In this document: one piece after another, positions 38,801 to 53,800 of the stretch
Layout of the letters: every line of letters begins with the position of its first letter
Numbering within the stretch: the first letter of the stretch is position 1
Assembly: GCA_947568835.1 (NCBI GenBank)
Contig: OX387605.1
Location: 9,924,418 to 9,988,417, forward strand
Reading direction: 5' to 3'
Origin: Protonemura montana
Taxonomy: Eukaryota > Arthropoda > Insecta > Plecoptera > Nemouridae
DNA length: 64,000 bases
Made by a program: the position numbers and the translations under genes
The notes under the pieces: generated by a model
What the model was told of the DNA's origin: nothing
The model's database searches: none
The model's input: the letters and a program-made list of their open reading frames with translations, nothing else

Positions 38801-41800
38801 TGAAATGAACGGTGTACCTAATCCAACATTGTCCGACCTCAACAAAGCTTTAGTAGGCTCGGTGGGCGTAAGCTAACTTCGGGACGATTTTGTTTCTAGC
38901 CGCAACACACAATGGCTGCATATTAATTATTGAACCAAGTTTCGTTGCACAAAACGTGTTTTACAAAAGGTCACATTCGCACACAGCACAATAAAATAAA
39001 CTAGAGTCGGACAAAAAAAATCACCGTGCATGTTATCATCAAAGTTGTGCTTATTACGCTTTCCTCTCAAAGGAACCTTTTTGGAATATGTTTCATGATT
39101 GAATTTCAAAACGCAAGCATTCAGTCGACTATTGAAGGTAATTATTATTGCTATCCATCGTTTTAAAATATTCAGCGACATATTTGCTAGGTCAATATCA
39201 ATTTTAAACCGTTTAAAAAAGTCAGTAGAGGGGAATTTTCTTTAGTGTATGGACCCAGGCACCCAGTTCGAACGATTGAATTGCAGATTTGTAAGCCAGC
39301 CAGCCTCTGATTTCTGAGTTAGTGTGAGTGTGTGTGTGTGTATGACTGCATGCTGCGACCCCGCTGCGCAGCGCAGAGCAGCGCAGAGCAAGTCTAAAGT
39401 GCGGGCGAATGTCGTAGTTTCACGATTCGCCGTATGATAAATGGATTTACGGTCAGGAAACCACCCGCATACAAATTACTACCTTTTAAATAAGATTTCA
39501 AAGCGAGCCGACCGATTAAATCGGTTTAAATTCCGTGACTCGATGAATGCTGAACGTTACCGACTACCAAATCGGATCTGTTTTATTGCAAGAACCGAAC
39601 GACTTATGCAAAGCTCGATAGGCCTACTAATGATGATTGATATTAGAAAATCTGGCTCTGAGGTTTCATTCTCTGCTCGTGAATCTTACTGATTGATGGT
39701 TTAATTGTGATAAATCGCCACTGTAACGGCTACCATGGATCTTCCTTCATTAGTACTTATTGTGCGATTCAATTAGGATGTCATGAATTGCATTAAAGAC
39801 TGCCAATGTAGCCAGACAATTGAAATGACTGTGTAACGCTAATTATTTTGCCTGCTTATGCCACTCTAGTGGACGGAAGAAAATTGTCATTTCGGTCTGT
39901 CAGAAATTGTGTCACGCGACATCAAGACTGCATCGGCCCGGAAAATTTACGCCCTAGACGGGTGCTTTTTTTCGTAGATAACCATGACACACCACGCCCT
40001 TTCCAACTGCTTGAATTTCCCTTGCAAATTGTATTTTTTTTTCCTTGACACATCATGCCAGTGTCAGTCAAACTTGACAAAATGGCGTGTCTCCGAGTTA
40101 AATAAATGTCGATTCTATCGATTGATTGGTTTCGAATTTTTCAAATTGTGTGCGTTCGTTGCCGCATGTTGCCGCATGCTGCCACGAGGAGGATACTGCT
40201 TATCTTCCTATAGTTGTATCCCTAACTGTCACCCATTTAAACACTAACATCGCTAGATCCCTGACCGTGTGCTCGAGTTTCTCTGTAAAATAAGGACTTA
40301 AAATGGGTTGGGTGCACACGAGAAAGATGGCTTGGTCAGAACATGGTATCACCACCGAGTCGTTATTTATTAATTTCTCGTTTCGAACGCTTTCACTCGG
40401 CATGGCTATCAAGAGACGAGTGTTCAAATTTGTTGAAATGAACTTTGTCCAACTGTCGCTCTTTGCAAGGATGCGTTTCCACATTTCATACATTTTCTCT
40501 GGCCTCGGAAAATATCCGACGAATTTGGCAGCATTGGCTTCATTTATTTTTAAAGCTCATTCTAATCGACGCGCCGGAAACGCTCAAGTACGCAATTATT
40601 ATGATCGTCAACCTGTGAAAAGTGGCGAGCCCCGTCCGGGTCTGTATAGATCCGCGGTCCGCACACCCAATATGATTTCGATTTCTACGTGCTCGAAATT
40701 CTGAAGCGGGATGCTCGTTTGGAATTAGCATTCACCAGCAGAACGAACCACCCACTAGTTTTACTTTTCACAAGCTTGTCAACAAGAGGTCTCTGGACAT
40801 GGACTTGTTATTAGCAGCCCTTCCTTCAAATAACGCGAAATACCACATTGGGGTTTTTTTTTATAGCATCCCTACCTACACGCAGGTTTTATATCAACAG
40901 AGCATTAAGCGAGTATTCTATTTTCGTTATGAAATATATTTTCTTTTTAGCGCTATTTTTGGGACAACACTCCACTGGAACCTTTGCCTTTGGCAAAGCG
41001 ATTGAAACACATTCAACGTCCCATTTATAAACAAAAAAACGTATTTTACATTTGGGTGAATTTTACCAGAACTTTTCTTCTCATTTAAAAAAATCTACAT
41101 TCTAGCCCAGTAATAAAATAGTTTTTCTCAAAGCCAGTGTCAAAATGTCTGCTAAAAATATAACTGCTAGTTAAAGACTTGTCTCCATGACCACAGCAAA
41201 TCAGATAGCTATATTTTCATATTGATCTCAAGTTACTGACAACAGTTTTTAAAACTGGCTCTCAGTATCACTGACCTGACTGAAATAGTGGATAATTGTC
41301 AATCTATCCTCGTTCGAGCTTACACAACCAAACTCAAACAAATTAATTAGCAACAACTACATATGCACTTGCGATTTGCACGCTACTTGAATCTATTGCC
41401 ATTAAGTAATTAGCTACTTGGGTCCATTCATTAGTTCAGTCTCTTCAGCACCGGGCTTTGAGGGGTGGGAATTTTCCTTTACCCAGAACAGATAAGCCAT
41501 TTCCCCAAATGATAATGACCATAGAGCAAAGCCTCGTGCACCCTCTGTTGTTGTGGGCAGTTAACCACTACTTTCAGAAGGCTGCTACTACTACTCATTG
41601 TAGGAATCACCAGCATTTAGGTGCCATTTATTTTCTGAAAGAAAATATTATCGATATTCAATGTATGCTGAAGCTATGTTCATGTTAACAACTATGTGGA
41701 ACTGATGCACGAAGTTAGTGCAGCGAATAGCAGGGGATTTTAGTTTATAGGTAGACACAGAGTATATATATTGATGGCCTCATTTGCTAGACGTTATTCA

Positions 41801-44800
41801 CAGTGAATTTAATGTTCCAATAACTAGTTGAAACCAGCGAAAATGCTGAATCAGCACTCAGCATGTCTAATCAATGAAAACAATAGCTCGTGGAAAATTA
41901 AGAGCTGTTGAAAGGGATTGTTATAAATAATAATGACACAGTTGGCATGAGTTTCAGGCTATTGGAGCTATCTAGAGTTTGGAAGTATAAATCAAACTGG
42001 TGACGCTGATTAACAAAAAAAAAAGGAAGGATATTCAATTAAAACTTAAAAAAATGAGAAATGGCTAAATAATACAGGAGTGACCACAATCGATAAGGCT
42101 GTATTGTCCAAACAAACGTAATTTATTACTTTTTCCTTTAGCATCAGATTAAAACCCTCCTGCAAATAAAATTGGTTCGGAAAAAGAGTAAACCTGTAGA
42201 ATGAAGATAGATTGTAAATAAAACAATTTGTGAGAACCATTATATTCAAATGCCGTTATTTACCAACAAAAAAAAAACACCTGCGAAATTCCAGCAGGAA
42301 TATAGCATGAAAAAAGTACTCAAGAAAACAGAAAATACAGCATCTCTGTTTTTCAAATGGATTGAAAAGGATTTAGCAAATGTTGTGAAGAAATAAAAAC
42401 GCCGGCTTTTCAGACAAGCTCAAACAGAGACACATTTTATGAGTTCTTTTCTTTCGGGTTCAACGCTAGTTTTCAGTCGGTGTTTCAATTTGAAATGATG
42501 GTATTGGATGGGAATTGCAGTGCTCATAGATTGGAGTTTGCTATGGCGTTATTTACTCGCGAGCAAGCTGGCCATTTCCGAAATACAAAACGCTCAACTT
42601 TAAGCATTAGTAAGGAAGGACCTTTTGGCCTTTGTCCAATCCAGTTGACGCAGCACATAGTAAATTCGACCAGTATTATATATTATGTGCAGCGAAGAAT
42701 GAGATGGCGCGTAAGCCATATCGACCAAAGAACGAGCATGCAGCTTAGCATGGTTTTTACTCTTGTAATATTAGACTTCTAGATGTAGGATTTACCCCTG
42801 AAACAAATAAATAATGTCTTCGCTTGACCTCAACGATGTTCTAAAGACCCCATTAAGGCGAGCCGCAAAGACGGTCTTAGTTTAAGAAGGAGGTACCAGC
42901 GAAGAAGCCAAGATTTTGCAGAGTTCCTTGAAATTGACTGCCATTTTCTAGCTCGTACAAGAGGAATATATTATTATGGAAAAATAGCTATTTCTATGAT
43001 CGCTTTTTTTTTCTAGGGTGAAAATGCTAGGGGATGTTATGACACCCACGCATATAAAGTTGTCCGCGTTTCTTGTTTTTGTTTTGCCAATCCGCCCTCT
43101 GATTCATAGAGTAAGCAAAATTTATTTACCAAACTTTAATCGTTTTTTGTAATAAGAAAAAATGTTACACAGTAATTACAAAAATATTGTTGACCATCAT
43201 GTGTAGTTGTTATTTTGTTTACAGTGTAATTTTCTAATGTTCAAAATATCTATTACCGAATAACGCATACCTTCGTGGTTTAATTAGACAATCAGAACAG
43301 AATTAGTAAACAAAAGCCAAGGTAGATATAAAGTTCCCTTCCACTTGAGCTTTAAACAAAATTAATTAGGTCAAAGAAAGATAAAATTGGCTTACACAGT
43401 TGACTCCCTAATGAGTGCACAACTGAGTTGATACGTTTGTTCCCTGCTTTCGGTTCGTAGTTTTCGGTAGAAGTTGTATCATTGTGAGATCTAGCGACGT
43501 TATAGCTTTAAAAGTAAAGTCTGTGAATTTTGTAATGGAGTATTTCAGTGTAAGCTTAGTCGGATGGCAAGATTTCGCCCGTCGACTCAGATGTGGTGCT
43601 AGCTTATAAGTAAGCCGGCGCCGCACAAGGTTTCTTACTTAGCACGGTAATCGTGATTCGCAATACACAAGGTAGGAAAGGAGCCGCTCCGCAAGATGAA
43701 GATATTTGGGTAGGAACACAGAGGATAATGTGCCACTACTACCACTACCACCACCGTCGTCGTCGTTGGCATCACGCTTCGCTCCAAGAATTAATGAAAA
43801 AGTTTTGGATGCTAACTTTAATTACAAGTTAATCCTCTTCTTTGATCTTAGCTCGCGAAGGAACTCATCTCAATCTAGTCTAGTCCTAGATAAACCACAC
43901 CGCCCGTATTTTCATCACGGGTAGGTAAAGAAAAAATAAGTTCATTTAATCTATGTCAGTTTGTTTTCAAGACGATTTGAAAACCGAGGTGCTCTGAATA
44001 TCGAAAGGAAGTAGTTGCTTTGAGGGTTGCGTTCAGGGGCAAAGACATAATATTTGGCAGATTCTGTAGCTATTTGAGGATAAATTCAAGGAAAATCATT
44101 CAGTAACGAAGAATGCTTAACGGAATATAAATTTTGCCGCTAACCATTCAATGTTTGATCAGTTTAAGCATTTAAAATCAATTAAAGTATCATTTATCTA
44201 GGAACAAGTCAATCAAACTTAGAGGTACCAATCTTATAAGTCACGGTAAGAAAATGAATTGCAGACACACCGTTGTATTTTCATTCAAGCTTGCAAGGCG
44301 CCTGGCAGGGTGTGGTTAAGAGGACATGAAAAACAAATTGAAGTACTGCTATGAATTAAAAGAACAAAACTTAGCAAAAATGGAGCCAACCTCAAAGACC
44401 TCATAACTATAAATAAAACAAAAAACAGTGAACCGCAAGCGGACCGCAACAGAATTACCAACTTAAACGCGTGCTTCTCGTTCCGCCTACGTTTCAAAAC
44501 GAGTAACGAATGGCTTCGAGTTTACAAAGTACTAGACATTAAAATTAACAATTAATTAGTCTTCATGGTTTAATCATATACATATATTTTTTTTTTAGTC
44601 AAAACTGGCACAGGAAGTAGCAAGCCGCTATCACGAGATCGGACCGGATGTCACGCGTGATCTTGACACAAGTGACCTTGGCACGAGAAAAAATGCGTAA
44701 AATTACGTCGTAAGTAGCAATCGTTGGCGTCTTCGTCTGCGTCACGCGAATCCGCTATAAAAACACGCGCTATCGTGATCGTGTGGTGCCTGGGGCCGGA

Positions 44801-47800
44801 AATTTCTGTACGCTTTTTACCATATTAATTAAAAGGCTATTTTCTTTATGCATGTGACATTGTTGGTACTTATCGGCTTGATAAAACGCGCTCCAGTATG
44901 GATGATTCGGTGACTTTTTTGCTTTTGTGAAACAATCTACATTTTATGATGTGTTTTCCGGTTTTGCTCTGTTGGGACGAGGTTTGTGGCCCTAGAAAGG
45001 ATCTCACGTCACGACGTTTCGACGAGGCACAGCTCGTCATCTTCAGGAGAATGTTCAATGTTATTTTGTTTATTTTTTTATCTACATTTGTTAACAGTGC
45101 AGTTGAACGCACTACCGAACTTTCTTCCTCTTCCTAACCTAACCGACTTTGGAAAACTACAGACTACCAAATTACTAACTACTAGTTACCTACCTACCTT
45201 CCCTCCAATATACCCAAACAACTTCCTATCAACCTACCTACCTGTCAACCTACCTGCCTACCTACCTATCTACCTACCTACCTAATTACCTACCTGCCTA
45301 CCTACCTACCTACCTACCTACCTACCTTCCTTCCTTATTCTTATAATTTACTGAATTGATTTGATGTAAACCATAATACTGTAATAAGTCACAAAAGTGA
45401 AATCAAATTGTAACCATTTGGTCGAGTCAGAAATATTCACAATTTAAACTATATTTGCATTTGTATTTCAATTGTATTTCTTATAATATTTTGTCAAAAA
45501 AAAGAAAATTGTTGATTTGATTTGATGTAAGCCATAACACTGTACAATTTACAAAGATGAAACCATATTGTAACCGTTTTGTGTTGTAAAAAAAATCTAC
45601 CCACATACCTACCTACCTACCTACCCACATACCTACCTACCTACCTACCTAGTACCTACCTACCTACCTACCTACCTACCTACCTACCTACCTACCTACC
45701 TACATACCCACCTACCTGACAACCTACATACCCACCTACCTGACAACCTACCTACCTACCTACCTACCTACCTACCTACCTACCTACCTACCTACCTACC
45801 TACCTACCTACCTACCTACCTACCTACCTACCTACCTACCTACCTACCTACCTACCTACCTACCTTCCTATCTACCTACCTACCTACCTACCTACATACC
45901 CACCTACCTACCTACCTACCTACCTACCTACCTACCTACCTACCTACCTACATACCCACCTACCTGACAACCTACCTACCTACCTACCTACCTACCTACC
46001 TACCTACCTACCTACCTACCTACCTACCTACCTACCTACCTACCTACCTACCTACCTACCTACCTACCTACCTACCTACCTACCTACCTACCTACCTACC
46101 TATCTACCTACCTATCTACCTACCTACATACCCACCTACCTGACAACCTACCTACCTACCTACATACCTACCTACCTACCTACCTACCTACCTACCTACC
46201 TACCTACCTACCTACATACCTACCTACCTGACAACCTACCTACATACCTACCTACCTGACAACCTACCTACCTACATGCCTACCTACCTACATACCTACC
46301 TACCTACCTACCTACCTACCTACATACCTACCTACCTACCTACCTACATACCCACCTACCTGACAACCTACCTACCCACATACCTACCTACCTACCTACC
46401 TACCTACCTACCTACCTACCTACCTACCAGTGGCGGTTCGTGGGGCAAAAAAGTGGGAGGCACAAAAAACACTTATAACAACACTCAACAGAATCCGCAC
46501 CTTGCAGTTGGAATACAAAACCACGCGCACACGATAACGACACAGTTTCAAACAAACTCACAAAAAAACAAGCAAACTCGCCCGCGTTCAAAGCAATTTA
46601 AATTTATATAGATATACTGATATAAATGTGGATTTTATGTAGAAAGGAGCAATGGGGTTTATCCAGCGTCGATGGTACCTCTAGCAAATGCATTCGTGAA
46701 ATATCGGGTATGCTTCGGGTCACGTGATCTCGATCGGCTCGTAGATGCTTGGTGCCATGACCGTGCCACCCCTCTGACGTGGCTGTGACGTTTTAGCCAT
46801 ACCCCCCAGCACACCTCGGCGATTCCGACCACCCCTCAAGCACCACCAAGCGGCGCGGTGCCTCAGCGTGCCTCACTTTTGCCCGCGGTGCCCTACCTGT
46901 ATCGGCAATCCGCGCGACACCAATGGACCGTGGGTTGCCTGCCAGCCGGTAGTTACGAATTACGAGTGAAATAAAAAAGCTACAACGGAAACTTTTAAGG
47001 AAACCCAAAACCTCTCCTTCTCTCTCCTTTTTTTGGGGAGGCCGTGCCACAAGTGCCCCATGCACAAACCGCCACTGCTACCTACCTACCTACCTACCTA
47101 CCTACCTACCTACCTACCTACCTACCTACATACCTACCTACCTGACAACCTACCTACCCACATACCTACCTACCTACCTACCTACCTACCTACCTACCTA
47201 CCTACCTACCTACCTACCTACCTACCTACCTACCTACCTACCTACCTACCTACCTACCTACCTACCTACCTACCTACATACATACCTACCTACCTGACAA
47301 CCTACCTACCCACATACCTACCTACCTACCTACCTACCTACCTACCTACCTACCTACCTACCTACCTACCTACCTACCTACCTACCTACCTACCTACATA
47401 CCTACCTACCTGACAACCTACCTACCTACATACCTACCTACCTACATACCTACCTACCTGCCTGCCTACCTATCCATCTATTGTATTCTTATAATTTACT
47501 GAATTGATTTGATGTAAACCACTGTAATAAGTCACAAAGGTGAAATCAAATTGTAACCATTTTGTTGTGTCAGAAATAATCACAATGTACACTATATTTA
47601 TATTTGTATTTGTATTTGTATTTCAATTATAAAAAAATTGTTGATTTGATTTATGTAAACCATAACACTGTACAATTTACAAAGGTGAAACCATATTGTA
47701 ACCGTTTTGTGTTGTAAAAAAATGTACTGATCAATAAACTCAACTCAACTCAACCTATCTATCTGCCTACCTACCTACCTACCTTCCTACCTACCTACCT

Positions 47801-50800
47801 ACCTACTTACTTACTTACTTATTATTTTTATTCTGGAAATTAATTTTTTTTAACTTCAAATATAGTGGCTGCTGTTCTGGCAGAAGGTGAGTTCTGTTTA
47901 CACGTGCCTTACTGGAAGTATGTATATCGGAAATACAGAATGCCTGAAGCTAGAAAATAACGACAAAAATATACCTTGAATGCAGAAAACCAAATTACTT
48001 TCTTCACGAATATTCTATCTGCAACAAACATTTCATGACGATGCGCGTACACAGTAGAGATTTTTGAAAACCACATTAGGCACATTCAAAGAAAATGCAT
48101 TGCTGAGCCTTCCCATGGTGTGCGTTAATCAAGCTGCACATTGTTTATTAGCCATTGAGCGTTCTCCACCCTTACTTCCCTACCAATTCGTTATGAATCA
48201 AACCAAGGGGGGATTTCCCAAAGTTTTCCTGAACCTTTCTCGACGCCTTTGCTATACTACCTATCACATAAACTGGGACCTCATCAAAAGAAATCCCTCA
48301 CCACGCATCCATAGCCGTGTTAATGGATTGTAGGAACTTATTCTGGATTTCACTTTTTTAGGTTCATCGAGATTGCCATTGCATTGCCACCTTGGCAAGG
48401 CGTGAATCAAATTTTCGATCAAGTTTTCAAATCAATTCAAGTTCAAAGTCTTTTTTATCTCTCATAAGAAAGAGAGCAAGTTTCCAGCACGGTATATTGA
48501 CTATTGATCTCCGGGACGACAGTAATATTATCTCATTTTGAATGTGAGCAACGGAAAGCGATTTCGCATTTTCACATACATTCTCTTGATGAGCTTGTCA
48601 AAAGCAACGCTAGGGAACTCGCCTCATCTGTTAAAAGCACGATTCTCTTGTGCCCCAGCATTGATAAATGTTGGCATTAAATATCGAGATCGTAAACGTG
48701 ACTGACCGCAGAAAGTCTACATTTTATTCGAGTCCTCTCAAGGACCGAACGAAAGCAAGCCAAGCGAGAAATCGACCGGGACCAAAAGCCTCTGCACTTG
48801 AAGGGAAATCAGGAATTTCCTCTCTCGGAATGTAACTATACCTTCCTGCCTCTTTGATATGAAATTCAAAAACTTTCGAGTCTAAGAAATCGAAACGGAA
48901 AAGAGATTGAAAAATAAACATGCTAAATCCAAGGCACATAACGAAATTACGAGCTCGTTGTTTGAGTTGAGAGGGTACTCACGATAGAGGTCTATGGAGA
49001 CGTTCGCGGTGAGGGGTGGTAGCACGTTGTTGTTGGTTGCTAGGCACGTGAAAACCATGTTCAGGTGTCGCCGCTCAAGCATCGACACCTGTAGTGTATT
49101 CCTCACGTGCTCCCCGTCTAGCTCCTCGTCCGACTCGTCTACGAGGACTCCGTCTTGCCACCAGGACACACGGGGGGCTGGCAGACCTAAACAAAGAGAA
49201 GCCACAACTTATACTTGCTTTGCCAAACACGGATAAGTTCTCTAAATAAATAGGCTCTGCGGCTTTCGCCTCGAACGCAAAGAGAATGGTAGAATAGCTG
49301 GAACAACTGCTGTGGATGCTCAGAGCTCTCTCGTGAGATCAAAGGGTGGGAGTTTCTCATAGGATGTAACCGGTGAAGAATCTATGTGTTACCCCTGGGC
49401 AGTTTGCTAACTTAGAGACGTCAAAATTCTGCGGGGCTTTCTAAGCCCCTGGATGAAGTTTCGTTTCAAGCGCATGACTGAGTTATCGCAAAAATCGGGT
49501 TTGGTATCAATTTTGGTGCTATGCATCTCTTTTTCAAAAAGAAAGAGAGAGCGTGTACAGTTTTCCTGATCGTCAAAAAGGAAATGGTTAATGTTGTGTT
49601 TGAATAATTTTTCTGGGGTTTTTTCGGTAAAAAAAAAGGTGAAACGGTATTCACAAAAATATTTTCGTACTGCTTTAGCGTTGTCACAGTTTGGAGATGA
49701 CAAATTATCGTGTTTCCTCTTCATTTATTTTTCAGTTGTTCACAAAATTGTGAAGCTCGCATTCACTCCAATACGATTTATTTACCAAATGTGAGTCTAT
49801 CACTGCGCCCTCACTTATTGCATTGTGTGAAAAAATAACAAGGAAATGCAGCTTCCTGATTATTATACATTATTCGTGCTAGAGCTTCATGAAATCCAAT
49901 TCTACTGTGATGAAGGAAAACTAACAAGCTATCATTTCATGATTTTACCCCTCAATGGATTTACAGTAAAATTGCTTGCTGAAGTATGAAATAAAATCAC
50001 GTGGGTTACAAAGCTATCGCAAATTTGTGCACACTCTTCTTTGAAGATGTTAATATTGCTTTGGATGTCGGCTCTTTTCCTCAAGTGCCGCTATTTTTCC
50101 CTCGTGAGGTGATTTCAAATTTAGTTCTCTCTTCATTTTGCGAACATGGCAAGAAATTGCACAAGGGAGGTAAATTAAAGGTACTGATACTAGAGCTGTA
50201 TTTTACTAAGATTCGTCAGTTTGAGGTATTACCATCAAAGAACAGAGGACGGATCTTGTTCAAAGAAATTTAGGATGGAATTAAATCTTGCTTAGTTTTA
50301 TTACAGAGTGCCATTACAAAGGGGTGAAAGAGTATGTTGACGACTCTATTTAAGGCATAATAAATAAAATTACGGCGATATTAAACACTTCTCTTTTAAT
50401 AGACACATCAACAATATCTTCCAACGCCAGTAAAATCGTCCTTTTAGACGAAAAATTCCATACTAATAATTTTAATAAAATTACCCATCACTCTTTTATA
50501 GAAAAAATTCAATTAAAATTTCATGAAGGTCAATTACGGACATAATTCTCTTACTAAAAGGAGAGTTTAATTTAATATTATCCTTCAAAATAAAAATCCA
50601 ATAAACCTGAGATCAAATTTAATAACACGAAAAAGGAAAAAAATCAATTATTTTATTATGCCAACTTGGAATTCACTCGTTTGAAACGCCTGGAATCCCT
50701 TGAAGACATCATGAATATTGCATTATCTTTGGATTTCAATTCCATCTATTATTTTGAATATTTTATACTCAGTGGTATACAACTTCTTAGGGTCTGTGAA

Positions 50801-53800
50801 ACATTTCGAACGTCTTGTCAAAATAAAAATGTGAACTAGGGACTGATTTTACGGTCATAGAAACAGGTTAGTACATGGTCTGAAAAAATCACCCATACCT
50901 TCGTAGCAATCCTTGTATGATTCAATAACAGGACATCATTTTCATATCAATACCTCCAACCTATCTCAAACACTGACAAAAAAATGGATATCACTTCCCT
51001 AAATGTTAGTGGAAATCGATCTGGCATCACCATATCCTGCACTACATATAATAACTTACAAAATAATATGTTATTCACAATAGCACGCCGGCCAAACCAT
51101 TTATCTTACATCCTTTTGAAAGGTTTTTTATGTCCAGAACGGCGCAGGTCCGACGTTCTAACGACACTGGCGTCGCCTACGGTAAATCAGAAGCGTACTC
51201 ACCACCTGACGAAGTGCATGTGATCTGGGTGGTGGTGCCTTCGGTGAAAGGGCCGATCTCGGATCGGTGCATAGGGACGCCACTCTCGTCTTCGATCGTT
51301 ATGTTTAGGGGTGGAACTGGAAAAGACAACCCGTTTACATTAGGCAATTGAATATATAAAATTGAGATATACTATTAAAGGACTGATATAAACGTACTAG
51401 TTTGAATGGTGGTAGAATTGGTAGATGCATAGTTGAAGAAATAATGCTTTGGAAATTTACCAGTAAAGGGAAAAGACATCGTTAATAATTCAAATATAAT
51501 ACAAACAAAATAAAACACGTCGTCGCACGTCGATATTAGAAGCACACTTTCAGCAATCTGAAATGCCAAAAAACAAGTCTGTTTTTTATTTTATTTAAAT
51601 GCTCAATAATGTATTTTTACATTTAAATGACTTTGGATGGTGCCTGCTGAATATGAAATTCCAGCAAGGACCATTTTGCAGCAGCGTTATAATGAGTGGA
51701 GAATGAATGATTCGCTGTGCTAGTTGTATGTTTTAAGAGCCTACTTTCGTTTTCATGGTATTCGCATGCTCACAATATACTTCAATACATAAAACATTTT
51801 CCCATAGTCTCATTCATATGCAAGAGAGTCAAGAATACTACTTGTCGCACATTGTTGGCTGTGCGGGGAGTTGGTAGTAGGTCAATATTCGTAGCACAGA
51901 GTATATAATGCAGCTTTTATAAGCGTGGTTGTTGAAGGCACCCCACAATTTATGGTTAAGTTATACATTTCATTAAGGCTTGAAATTTAAACCATTAAAG
52001 ATTCAGCTCTTGCGATGGTTTCTAACTGTTGCTTGGCCATCATCAACTAAACTTTCGTGCCCTGCGGCGCGATTTGGATTCAACCCGGCACCTCCACGGG
52101 AGCAAAATCACGCTGATTTAAGCTGTACGGCCAACTTAATTGATTATGCACCATCCATTGAGCAATTTGAGTTGACCCCACTTCGCCTGTAATGAGGCGG
52201 TTTCGTGGTCAAGCAACATTACTTACGGTTGGAATTTGAACACGAAAACTGTTCTTTCCTCTTGCTCGCTCGCTAAAGCCGATTGCTTTAGGTAACTCTG
52301 GGAGTACGATGATGTGGCAAAACAATCTTGAGCGAGATTAAGAATTCGAGGCCGCTTCATGTAAGAAAAGCAGTCGTAAAAGCATAATATTATCCAAGGC
52401 AAGAGCAAGAACGAAGCGGCCAGGAAATTGATGTTAAAAAGTAGCAAGCGTATACTTGGTTATACCTAAACATCCCCTATCTATGTTTTCTCCCCTATAG
52501 TAAGTGCCAATAAACTGTCACAAATCTGGGTTGAAATTGCATAACAGGTTAGCTTGTGCAAGGTTTGTCTGTGTTTGTCTTTCACATGTACCATGGGAGT
52601 AATACGAGTACATATTGATTCGCCACAAGTGGTTATAAGCAGAAGCCAGTGCACACTGCTTGACGGTCAGTGTACCCAGCGCAAACCTAAGTGCAAATCC
52701 CTTTTGAAATCGCCCGTTTGATTCCACAAATCCAAAAGACTTATCCAAATTGGATGCAATCCTTCTATAACCCAAAACAATGTATATATGAGGATTGGTA
52801 TTTACGTTTGCACCAACAATATGTATGCTGGCGATGGTCGAGTTTGTGACGAATCAACATTATGGCTGTATTTTAAATTGGAATTGTAAAAGCAATCTGA
52901 AATGTATCCTATTGATTTGTCCATTGTTCATTATACAGATATTTAAAATTTATAACTAAGCTAGGTAAAATGAATGTGTTGATAATCAAAGAAAGTGAAT
53001 AAACTAACAGGAAAGTTAATGAAAATTAACTTTAGATATATCGATGCATTTATCTTGTACTCCACCCCAAAGCAGTGATAAAAATCCCGCTTTGCCAAAT
53101 AGAATCTAGACCCTGTAACTCTGTTGTGTGGTCAGTTGGTCCGAAGCTGAAACTCGAAATTTCGCAACGCAGAGAAAATAATAGCTATTGAACCACCAGC
53201 ACCGCAAACCATGAAGCGGCAAGCATGTTAATTCCGCCGTTCGATTGTGGCAGACTCCTTTCTTTGGGCTCAGTCTCATAGATTAGTTATTTACCATTGC
53301 TAATTGTCTCGACTTGTACTGTGATTAGGCAAAACCACCTTAACGCGAACTCCATAACTACACTACATCTTCTATTCAAGCTCAAATGAAGTGACTAACG
53401 GGTTACCTTAAAGACAACAAGATTCGCCATTTCTCTTTATAATTTAGTGGCATGTTGTAACAAACCGTTTTGCGTGGACGTAGCTTGGTAGGACTCCACT
53501 GTTCGTCATAAATTTACATAACAGCTTGACACAACAGGCTTATTTAATGCAAGTTTGTCAATTCATAAATCATTCTAGTCTATAAACTTTTAATGCTGTA
53601 TTTATTAGGGTGTGCGTTTATGTAGTCCCTTAGTTGAACGGTTAAAGCTGATCGTAAAATTTAGATTAATTTGATGACATTTAGGCTGCTCGGATTGAAC
53701 TTGAAATCTCACCAATTAATAAACATTATGAGCTTTCTCTTAAGGTCGACGTTATAAAGCAATTACTGAAAATAGCCAATCTTTGTACAAGATTTCTTTA

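Noticed and set aside
40303-40704. 133-codon + strand frame
   Set aside because: No known motif, and no promoter or poly(A) context. Chance frames of this size are expected in 64 kb.
45598-47484. Open frames coding repeats of Leu-Pro-Thr-Tyr across the satellite
   Set aside because: They are translations of the TACC tetranucleotide repeat. A 4-base repeat stays open in several frames by nature and shows no gene signals.
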